Source: Kalaharituber pfeilii (taxonomy: Eukaryota > Ascomycota > Pezizomycetes > Pezizales > Pezizaceae). From it: 64,000 nt of DNA. The notes under the pieces are model-generated. The model saw nothing but the letters and a program-made list of their open reading frames with translations. It had not been told where the DNA came from and made no database searches. The DNA lies in contig WHUZ01000003.1 in the NCBI GenBank assembly GCA_015179045.1, forward strand, positions 248,001 through 312,000. The letters run 5' to 3'. Made by a program: the position numbers and the translations under genes. Positions within the stretch are counted from its first letter, which is position 1. Each line of letters opens with the position of its first letter. Shown here piece by piece: positions 1 to 9,088 of the stretch.

Positions 1-1
1 C

Positions 2-406
2 GGCACGCACTGGCTCGAAGCGCTGAAAAACAGAGATGGATTAAGTCTTGAGATGCGTTACTTCAAGTACACGTATCGGATTGACGGCCGCCCAATAAAA
101 GACAGGGACCCAACAGTTGAGCTCACCATGCAGAGAGCGTTTATCCATCAATGCGAGTGGATTCTAACAACAAAAGATTCTTCGAATGCTTCCATCGATG
201 GAACTATGGATTGGTTCGAGCTTGACTTGAGGTACAGCCCTACACCAGCTTTCCCTATGGCGGCATACAGAGATGCTTATTGTCTGGGTGAACCGGAAGC
301 TGGGTTTGTACCACGGTTTGGACTCGAGTGTCACCCGGCCATGCAAAACGTCTCAATGGAGGAGGAAAATCAAGAGATGCCCGATCGATCACCCGCACCA
401 AGTTGA
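2..406 (+). CDS. 3' end of an unrecognised protein gene
   Basis: The reading frame is open from the first bases of the window to a TGA at 404-406, so this is the C-terminal part of a gene that begins upstream. There is a Met at position 53, but the frame continues upstream of it (HWLEALKNRDG), so I treat 53 as internal. The visible ~134 residues are hydrophilic, rich in Tyr, Trp and acidic residues, with no membrane segment and no motif I recognise. The tail (EEENQEMPDRSPAPS) looks disordered. A splice near the end cannot be excluded. No function is assigned. A chance ORF is possible, but even composition and lack of repeats make a real terminal exon more likely than not. Confidence 0.4.
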   Translation, partial: GTHWLEALKNRDGLSLEMRYFKYTYRIDGRPIKDRDPTVELTMQRAFIHQCEWILTTKDSSNASIDGTMDWFELDLRYSPTPAFPMAAYRDAYCLGEPEAGFVPRFGLECHPAMQNVSMEEENQEMPDRSPAPS

Positions 407-1931
407 GCTTGGATTGTTACGAAGTAGCGAAATGAACATGGTTCCCACGCTTAAACGTGCTGTCCTAAGCATGTGTGTCGTTCTAGATCGCTAGCAGTGG
501 GATAGTTGCAGCCACCGTGATCTCTGTCGACTCCATAGAGCTTGAGACCGATATAGCTTTCTATAGTTTTCAAGGGAACTCGAATGCTCAACGGTTCTTA
601 GTTAGCAAGCACATATATATATATATGTATTCTAACCAAATTGCTTCAATGTCAGGCCTACTGCTTCTGATCCTAATAAGATGAATGAAATGCATAATGC
701 TCATCTCGAACTAGTACAGAGGACACACCACAAGGCTTTACACCAACCTCTAGTGAGAATTTCGGTAGATGAACTGGTGGATACATCTCCGGGGATTTTG
801 GCTCTCGCTGGCGGTGCAGAAGCTTCAAGCCTATGGTCGAGTTTGAGCTCGGCTGTGTTTGGTCAACACCATCGCAAAGGATGTGAGGCAAATGAAATTT
901 AAATATGCTTTGCTTGTTTCTACTGTAAAGGGAATAATAAATATATAGAACTTGACTAGCAGCACCTGTGGTCAGACCTAGAGTGAACCTAAATGTTGTC
1001 TGCGACGTCTTATAATTACTTTGGTACCACAGCCGGGCCGTCGTCATATCTAACAACCTAAATAAAATAAAAAAAAAAAGTAAAATACCGCAAACAGATA
1101 TATACATATTCTGGTAGGCTTGAGATGTTACAACCTGAACGTCGAGTCATCGAAAAGTTTTGAACTCGTGGTATTTGTTTTACTGTGTGAAGTTTTTCTT
1201 TTTTTAAAAAAAACAAAAAAAATATATATATATACATGTATTGCTGTATAATAATGTCATATGAAAGTATATTACAACGACATGTTGACATCGGCAGCTC
1301 GTTTATAAAACATTCATTGAAGGGGGGAAATCGAAGTTTATTGACCTCCGGGGCCTGTGCCTCAGCCTTCAATTGTGCCCATCCACACTTACATAACTTC
1401 CATCGCATATATATAGATCACTCGCAGTGATAAAATCCACGCCGGATCCTAGCCAGCTAGTAAGCAGCTGGGCGTACGAAAGCTATTGGGCACCCGCGAG
1501 CGCAATGGTACTGTGGGAGGGATCAACGACAAAAGTTCTGACGAAGGGGAACAAGAACACACAAAGGTAAAAGAACTAGAGAGCAAGACACAAGACGAAG
1601 ACCGGTTTACTATTGCTTAAGAGGATGACGAATCACCTGTAAGACTGAACAGAATAACAACTTAGTTATACTGTGACCATCCACGGCGATGATGATGATG
1701 ATTATGATAGGCCTCCTCCTCTCCCTCAATATATACCCATCACCTTCTGGTCCCCCCTTTCCCCTTTTGGCAGTCTCCTCCCCCAGTCCTTCAACCCACT
1801 GAACCTTCTGGTGCCCCTTCCCTCTTGGGTAGTCTCATCCCCCAGGCCGTCAACCACCGTTGCATCATCAAGCGCCAAGATTCCCACAGTACTGTGGCAC
1901 GTTCCAGCGTTGCGTGGAGAGTTTCTAGTTA

Positions 1932-1933
<2 letters not shown>

Positions 1934-1974
<41 letters not shown>

Positions 1975-2011
1975 CATTGCTCGTGTGCCGCCCCATGGGC
2001 TATGACGAGGG
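1934..2011 (-). mobile_element. Severely truncated LINE 3' end with 8-bp target duplication
   Basis: A run of about 34 T (poly(A) on the minus strand) is followed by a ~40-bp sequence whose complement reads CTCGTCATAGCCCATGGGGC and ends in ACACGAGCAATGATATT. The same 3' end occurs at 8.7, 8.85, 32.2 and 34.9 kb. The insertion is flanked by TAGTTACA at 1926-1933 and 2012-2019, as expected for target-primed insertion of a nearly completely 5'-truncated copy. Confidence 0.75.
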
Positions 2012-2197
2012 TAGTTACAGGTTAGTTAGGTTTATAGACTACTTATTATATTAGGGTTCGAACAGAGAGTGAGTGGGAGGGTCATTGAATCAATAGTTTT
2101 TGAACCTGTAGATGTATATAGGAAGTTATAGGTACTCGTTGTGGACGTACGGCGTTTAATTAGCACCAGTTGAATGAGACATGAACTTTGGTTTCCT

Positions 2198-2241
2198 TAT
2201 TTTTATTTTTTTTAATATCATTACTCGTACGTCGCCCTAGA
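2198..2241 (-). mobile_element. LINE 3'-end scrap, degraded
   Basis: A T-rich run followed by AATATCATTACTCGT and a GCCCTA segment matches the start of the shared 3' end on the minus strand. The remainder of the stem-loop is lost. TTTCCT flanks it on both sides (2192-2197, 2242-2247), a weak 6-bp candidate duplication. Confidence 0.4.
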
Positions 2242-2468
2242 TTTCCTGTTTCACAATTATTACATTCTAGTGCCATATTCCACACTTACTCTATACAAGA
2301 ACGCAATTGCTGAGAAGCTTCGGTTACCTTTTGTAGAGAACGCATAACCCAAGTAGTCAGAAACCTTGCGCTTACCTAGGCGTGGGAAACGAGGACTTGC
2401 TAGCTCACGCGGGGGCGCCTATTATCCTCCATTTGTATGCCTCGTGTGTACACATAATAGTTCGGCTC

Positions 2469-2539
2469 TAGTCTCGTAACTAGCGGAGTCCAACCATTGT
2501 CCTGAAACTCCGCTTAGTCAGCGTCTGGTTACGAGACTA
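2469..2539. mobile_element. 71-bp palindromic mini-element with 9-bp target duplication
   Basis: Begins TAGTCTCGTAAC and ends GTTACGAGACTA, giving imperfect terminal inverted repeats. The interior has a second inverted repeat, GCGGAGT / ACTCCGC. It is flanked by perfect GTTCGGCTC at 2460-2468 and 2540-2548. The same termini recur at 14563, 62964 and 63774, also with 9-bp duplications. There is no coding capacity, so it would have to be moved in trans or be a deletion derivative. Confidence 0.75.
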
Positions 2540-3697
2540 GTTCGGCTCCCCTCTGAACAAACCAATCGCACCTGGTGGAACCTTTAGTAGCCTCTGCTTT
2601 GCAGCCGCGTTTACCCTCAAATTTCCGCTCCAGCCACCAAAACAAGAACTTACGGTGCCCTGCCAAATGAAAGCGAACAAAGTACTTCGTAATTTTGTTA
2701 TTCAAGAACATTAGAGTAGAGATATTGATCTCGTGCCCAGCCTTAGAGATACTAAGTTTTTTTGTGTACTATGTATTTTATTTTATTTTTTATTTATTTG
2801 TTCTTTTTAACTTTTTTTTTCTTGTGAACTTGCGGAATAAGACAAGGAAGGAAGGGAGGGAATCCCTGCCATATGCCGGTAGCCTGAATGCGGGGTTACG
2901 TGATCATAATAATAATAATAATAATATAAAAAGGAGAGAGGGGAAAGGTTGAGTTGCCATGCCAGGCGCTGACGGTTGACTTGAACCCAAGACAGAAATG
3001 AAATATGGCGACACATTATACAACTTATGGTAGCCTCGATCCTTAGATAGTGCGGTTGTGATTCATGCAGGTTGCTAGCTACTCATAGGTAGTGAGTGAA
3101 TGGTTTAAAGTTTCGTAGGGACGTCTGCCTCAGCCCCAAGGGCGACTAGTCTGATTGAAGGGTCAACCAATTGTAGCTTTTCGCGCCAATGTCATGCCAC
3201 ACGTGGAACATGCATAACAGGAGTTGGAAGGGATAAGGTGCTAATTTGAGGGAAATGCAACACAGGTGTGCTCTAATTCTGATATTCCGACCTGAAATCA
3301 AGCGGGCCTAAATTCCGACCCGTTGCAATAACAAAGGGACGAGAATATTCTCATGCTACTAACGCGAAAATTACCCAATTCAATACGCGAAGGCTCCATC
3401 TAGCTACTGTCGAATTCATCCGAATACATACACATATGTCTCACGGAGTACCCCCTCACCATAACCTCGCCTCATCTGTTGATAGCTACATTCAAACTCC
3501 CGCCCAACTGTAAAATCCAAGCAAAATCGCAAGCCTATTGAAAAACTTCCCACCACATACGCAGCTAATTGAAAATCGTGCCCGAGAGCCATCTGGTGAA
3601 AACTCCTCATCTCTTTCCTCCCGGCTGGTATAACTCCCCTCTCTCACCCCAGAGTCACACTTTTGGACCTTCCCTACCCTCGACGTGCTGCAATACT

Positions 3698-6600
3698 CTA
3701 CGTATCCGCCAGCAATTCTCCAAGTCCAAACCCATGCACCTGTGCGCCATCAGCGCCTCCATTACCCCCACCTCCACCATACCCATACACAAACTGCCCA
3801 ACTTTCATCCTCTTCACGTTAAAGACGTAATTGACGGTTACTGGTGTGGCACTATGGGTACCTGCAACATTGCCCGTAGAGGCAGCTGCGACGGCGACTT
3901 GACGTCTCCCCTGTGGCATTGTCTTTTCTCGCTTCGAGGCCTTGCGCTTGCGTTTCTTGCATCGCTTCTCATGCGTTAAAGATGTAGGGGCAATAACAGA
4001 AGGAGCAATGTCAGTATTGTCATCTTCCGCCGCTTCATAGCTGGCATCAGGAGCACTAGCCTCCTGTACAGCTGGATTTGGATCAATAACATCCATAGGA
4101 ATAGGGCCTTCAGGGTGAAAGACAACTTCAACCTTGCTAGTATTGTCCTCCTCAGGAACGTGGTATTCTATGTTTTGCTGCTCACAAGAGGTCACCTCAA
4201 TATCTCTGACCTCAGCATTGTCAGGACCAGCGGGGTCCAGTGCACGGGAAACGGCACCGGCCCCAATATCCCTATTCTCCATATCGACCTGGCTCCCTTT
4301 ATCTTCCGTGTGAACAACAATCTTAGCGTCTCCAGCTCCAATGTTCTCAGGGGCCGGGCTATTCTGAGTATGAGGTATCCTTTCCAAACTCCCACTTTTA
4401 GTAACCTCGGTGTCCATGGCATCAGTTACCATCATACCATCACTAAAATCTGCCGCTTCCAGAGGCAGATTAAGTTGAGTGCGAATTATCATTTGCGCAT
4501 TACCATTGTTCGCCATATTAAGTGCCATGCTTTCTTGCCTTTTATCAGAAACTAGTTGCATATCATTTGAAGGATCCTCTCCTACAGTTTCACTAGTTGC
4601 TCTCCATGATCGCAAAATAATGTGAATGTCGTTGTCCTTCTCGTGTGCATCGGCAGCTGTTGTATTGTCGTCCGTGCCTTGCACAGAAATGGTGGCTTCC
4701 TGTGCTGCTGCTTTGGGCGCCAATTCATTTATTTCGGCTTCCTCAAGTTTTGCCACTGCACTACCAGTAAAGATGATAGGAGAAGGCTTAACAGTAGAAT
4801 TCGTAAGCGATTGTGAAGGCTCTTCAAAGCCTACACATCCTGGATCGCATCCTTGCTCATTATCCTGCGTGATGCCATTATTGTCAATAAAGTCCAGAGG
4901 TATTTTCTGTGGCGGTCTGTCCACCGCGTTGGCGGACTCTGATTCCGATTGCAAGGCGGATCTGGATTCCGGCCCAGTTCGATCAGGCTCATTTTCTGCA
5001 TCGCCTTCTCCTGTAGTCATCACACTTAGGTTGGAGGGCTCTGTGATGAGTTGCTCCTCCAATGCAGGTAGTTCATGTGGGCCCCGTCCTTCCTGTGAGG
5101 CACCAAAACTAGACTCAATTGAAATTACATCGAGGACCTCTCCAGACTCACGCTCCAGGAGTTGATTCTCAGCCTGTGTCTCGTCCACATTAAGAGTAGC
5201 AAACAGCTCTTCCAACTGCGGAGATTTAGCACCTTGCTCAAGTCGGTCAGACGACAGATTAACCGCTTCCACATTTTCACTGCTAATTGTTTCTTCAACG
5301 GAGTCTCCCAGAGGTTGTAACTCATCCCCCTGTTCCACAGCCGGATTAGAGTCCTGAGTTGATTCCTGCTCCTCGTCAGCTGAAAATCCTTCAACGCAGG
5401 ACTCTCTGATAATTTGGATATCAACATCAGTAAGGTCAACCGTATCAGAAACAACAACAACTTCGTCCGGTGCCGCAGCTTCAATACTATCCTGAGTTGC
5501 GCCCTCATCAACAGTCGTGTCCGAAGTAACTGTCGTAAGGTCAATGGCCTCGTCTAGTCTCTGCGTCTCACAAATGACTTGTGCTGTCGCTTCTTGATCG
5601 GTTTGCGGTGAGAGCTCTTGTGGGATTTGCGCATCCGCTTCCTGATCCTGAGTTGCCTTCACCTGTACTTCAGGTGTGGCTTCGCGGACGCCCTGTGCTT
5701 TCGAAAAGGCTTCGGGTTCAGGGACTGAGCTAATGACAGTGGGCCGAGTGGATGGTGTTTGAGCACTCACTGTCTTCTCAACATGTGGGGTCCTACGTTC
5801 AGGATGTGGCGGTTTTTGTGAGATCTGTTTAAGAGCCGGTTGCACTTTAGTGGTTTCGCTGTGAATTCTCACTGGTGCCGCCGTAATGTCCTGAGGGGGC
5901 TCTTGCTGCGTTGGAGCACGAGGTCGAGTGTTCTCATGCTGAGTTAGAGCAGGGTCCATTGGATGTGAAACTTGAAGTTGTTGTTCAACTTTTGGGGCAG
6001 ATTTGTATTGCGTAGCCTGAGGGTGGTTGTGAAAATGCGGTACAATAGGTTTATAGGGCGTTTGCCTTTGATTTTGAAACTGCGGTGTGCTCTGATTATA
6101 CATGGATTGTCGTTGTTGCTGGAATTGTGGCACTGTATCATAAACAGCCTGCTTTTGTGGTCTGCTTTGACACTGCAGCACTGTATTGAGAGATGGAAGT
6201 AAGTGCCGTTCTCCAGTATGAGATAACGTGTTATGAGACGGGTTAAGTGAGGTCTGCATGACATGCGCCTGAATGCCTTGTTGGGGAATGAAATCCAGTT
6301 TTGATCGCTCTATTGCACGCTGTAAAACGTGCTCCCCCTGAGAGGGCCGAGGGTCCTTCTCTACGGGTTGCTCAGGCGTTTTGACTGTTGTCCGCGGTAT
6401 AAGAGGCTCATAGGCCATCTCTATATTTTTCTTTGGCCGCCCAGGACATCTTTTCGCAGGTGGTTCCTGTTTGGTGGATGGATACTCCGGGTAATCGTAT
6501 ACGCTATTCCTCAGAACTGGCTTGATATCCTGGGAGACTCCATTTCGCTGCGATTGCAGCGAAGGCTTCGCTGTCGAAGGAAATGGCAACTTTCCCAGCA

Positions 6601-7789
6601 CGAGCCTCTTTTCAAACTCCGTCTTAACATTAATACCGGGCTCTGATTTTAGTTTAATGTTGACCTTCGAATCAACACTGTCATGATTCCAAGACGTAGT
6701 ATTTTTTTCGGTCTTGACTTTTCCCGTTTCATTAAGCACTTTTGCATGGTATTCCCAGTCGAACCAATCCTCTTCAGGACTGTCAGTGATAGGGGGTGGA
6801 TTTCTAAATACACAACTTATCAGTTTTATGCAAGCATATTCTGCTTTCTCTTGACCCATTCTTTTGTCTGGCTAAGTGCTCTACCCTTCTTGAAACCAAA
6901 AGCCTACATACCGTTTCTTGTTCGCCCAAATTAGGGCCTCCTGAAGTACTCTCTCCTCATCGTCTCTGTAAACGGTTCCATAGAGATTTATTATGGCCTT
7001 TTCAAGCTTTATCCACTCCTATTGCCCCAAGCAACAACAGGTTAGCTTGTTCTCCGTTATTAGTGGTTTGATGCATTCAGCTTTCAACAACGTTGAGTAT
7101 GGCCGCGTACCTGTATCTTTTTGGTGTCCCAGTGTCCAGCATGCAAACCCCCATTGGTCACTTGCAAGTACTTCATAATCCTCTTGGCATACCCATAGAC
7201 AAGACCTCTCCGGAACCATATCCTTAGCAGCTCGAAGTCCTTTTTAGTTGCTACATATTGGTCTTCCGAAGACTGCGTACATTTCTGGGTGATTTCCTCC
7301 CATGAACACCACCTGCTTTCAATAACCGGATCTGGGTCGGGACTAGCGAGAAATAGATTAGCCGCCCAGTAAGCTTAAGGAACATGATGTTGCTCAACAT
7401 ATAAGTAGTATTGATATATGTGGTTTCTTCATACTTTCTTCTCGCCCATTTCAGTGCCTCCTCCATTCTACGAGTCTCGAGGCCGCCACACATATTGCTC
7501 AGATCACGCTCTGCATTAATCCACCGCTGCTTGCACCACTGGTATCAGCGTACCGTCTAAAATCCTCTATAATAATTACCCCTCGTTGATCAAGAAGGTT
7601 GGGCATGAAAATCTTAGATACACTCACCGTAATATTAGCTGATATCGTCCAGTTAGAACCTCGCAACTCCTCTCCAACAGCCTTATACATTCGCTTTGCT
7701 GACGGTGAGAGCATCCCCCGCTGAAACCATTTCCGCAGAACTGCAATGTCCGCCACGTGGCGGTGAGGATGATCCGTGATTATTGGCAT
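3698..7789 (-). CDS. Large AT-hook protein with duplicated N-terminal module, unrecognised family
   Basis: Five exons are inferred on the minus strand: 7789-7628, 7538-7435, 7342-7111, 7018-6912, 6803-3698. The introns are 89-108 bp with GT..AG ends, and the phases join to 1236 residues. Residues about 18-94 and 128-206 are two copies of one module: L-R-x-W-F-x-R-G ... A-K-R-x-x-K, then EAL-x-WA near residues 82 and 194, then N-P-x-P. The homology between copies independently supports the splice sites. The ~1030-residue tail is acidic, Gln/Pro/Ser-rich and probably disordered. It has an AT-hook-like core (R-C-P-G-R-P-K-K near residue 323), V-K-T-E SUMO-type sites, an acidic VVVVSD stretch that could bind SUMO, and a basic C-terminal nuclear-signal cluster (KKRKRKASKREK). 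I infer a chromatin or DNA-associated nuclear protein. Further 5' exons between 7.8 and 8.2 kb are possible. No family name can be given. Confidence 0.7.
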
Positions 7790-8536
7790 CTTACAATCCA
7801 GAGTCTGAACCCTGGCTCCTTACAGGATCCACCCCAGCAAATATCAGAGGGGACACCCTTTCAGGTTGCTCGACCTTGTGGTTGCGAATCGCAATTGGTC
7901 CAGTGATCGACGAGGCTGGGGTGTACCTTCGTTTTGGGTTGTCGTTAAATGTTTTTTGTAGCAGATTTCGTAAATGGGGCTTATTTGGTCCGGGAAGAAT
8001 TTGTGTAGTCTCGTGCTGGCAGCGGTAGCCTTGACGACTAACATTAGAATGTCGTTCCGCCAAGAAGTATCAACAAAAACAGAAGAATATTTTTCTTTCC
8101 AAGACAAGTACATATGGGGTTCCCGGTTTAGGCACGAGAAAACGTATGGGCCCTTGAAAGACTTAGGAGCTGAGGAACATCCACATATTTATAAGGTATA
8201 ACTGAAAAGCAGCACCAGCCTACAGCCTTCGTGATGCTAAAGGACCAGCCTTTGTGCTGATATATTCTGCTATTCCTACCTCGTATGTATACCTGCATTG
8301 CTCGTGCCAGCCTGGATATTGCTGCTTCACGCGTACTTTATGTTAGAGGAAAAAGAGCCTTCCTTATATTGGAATCTATTGGATGAGCAGATTGGAGTGG
8401 AATTATGTACAGATCGGCAGTTTATGTGTCTCACGAACATGTTGAACGAGAGCAAATGCTAATTTTCCGCAATGGGATAGCTCGATCATTTATTGTATCT
8501 TCCTCTATTTAGTCCGAGTTCTGTCTATCTCCTAGA

Positions 8537-8875
8537 ATATGGGAAAGGTGCAGCGTATGGAGGAGGAAGTGGCCAGGGGGATTGGAGGCGATATACCGAC
8601 CTCCGGAGGTGGGCGAAGGTGAAGGAGACCGTGTGGTGGAGGTTTTTTTTTTTTTTTTTTTTTTTTTTAGTATCAGTGATCGCGTGCCGCCCTGGGGGCT
8701 ATGATATGGCGATTGTGGTGGAGCTTACGAGACGGATAGAACGCTAGGAGCTGGGGTTGGCTTACCTCATGTTACGTCATTCTGGTTTACTTTGTTTCTT
8801 TCTTTAGATTTTTCTCTATTATCTCCTATGTACTTATCTCGCCATAGCCCATAGGGTGGCGCACGAGTAATGAAT

Positions 8876-8920
<45 letters not shown>
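8537..8920 (+). mobile_element. Truncated LINE copy, interrupted by a second copy
   Basis: The plus-strand 3' end reads CTCGCCATAGCCCATAGGGT, then CACGAGTAATGAA, then a T run and a long A tail ending at 8920. CTCCTAGA occurs just upstream at 8529-8536 and directly after the tail at 8921-8928, a candidate 8-bp target duplication. If right, the copy is 384 bp and contains another LINE insertion (8642-8713). The T-run joined to an A-run within the tail is unusual. The 3' end is secure; the 5' boundary rests on the 8-bp repeat only. Confidence 0.55.
8642..8713 (-). mobile_element. 72-bp LINE 3'-end copy with 10-bp target duplication
   Basis: A T run of about 27 followed on the plus strand by a diverged form of the shared 3' end (GCGTGCCGCCCTGGGGGCTA). 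Perfect TGTGGTGGAG flanks it at 8632-8641 and 8714-8723. It is inserted inside the longer plus-strand copy at 8537-8920, so it is the younger of the two. Confidence 0.75.
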
Positions 8921-8922
<2 letters not shown>

Positions 8923-9088
8923 CCTAGATTCACATCCAATAGCGTAGATGACACCATTCATTCTCCTGATTATTAATATTAAGGTCCATCATTAAGGCCA
9001 AGCCATTATCCCCCCAAGACAATAGAGATCCGAACCACTAAAGAATGAAAAGATATAATAAAATAACTGTTACCCTTGAACATCCCGT

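Larger units (their letters stand above)
407..3697. other. Intergenic region with retroelement scraps
   Basis: No gene is supported here. The open frames are short and of low-complexity composition. The region holds two tiny 3'-end LINE copies (1934-2011 and about 2198-2241), one 71-bp palindromic mini-element (2469-2539), an (ATA)n run at about 2908-2926 preceded by a GCGGGG-TTACGTGA sequence resembling another retroelement 3' end, and AT-rich tracts at 1066-1080 and 1200-1235. Confidence 0.6.
8114..9088. other. Intergenic region filled by nested LINE fragments
   Basis: Between the AT-hook gene and the multicopper oxidase I see no gene. About 450 bp is retroelement sequence (8529-8928). The rest is unremarkable AT-rich sequence. 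The 3' flank of the oxidase gene lies at the right edge. Confidence 0.55.

Noticed and set aside
3148..3168. TAGTCTGATTG between AAGGGCGAC and AAGGGTCAAC
   Set aside because: Flanks match only partly, so it is not counted as a mini-element with a duplication.
4626..5165. 179-residue plus-strand frame
   Set aside because: Antisense shadow of the Ser/Glu-rich part of the AT-hook protein.
8007..8020. TAGTCTCGTGCTGG as a mini-element end
   Set aside because: Only one terminus matches, no second terminus within 100 bp and no flanking duplication; probably chance.
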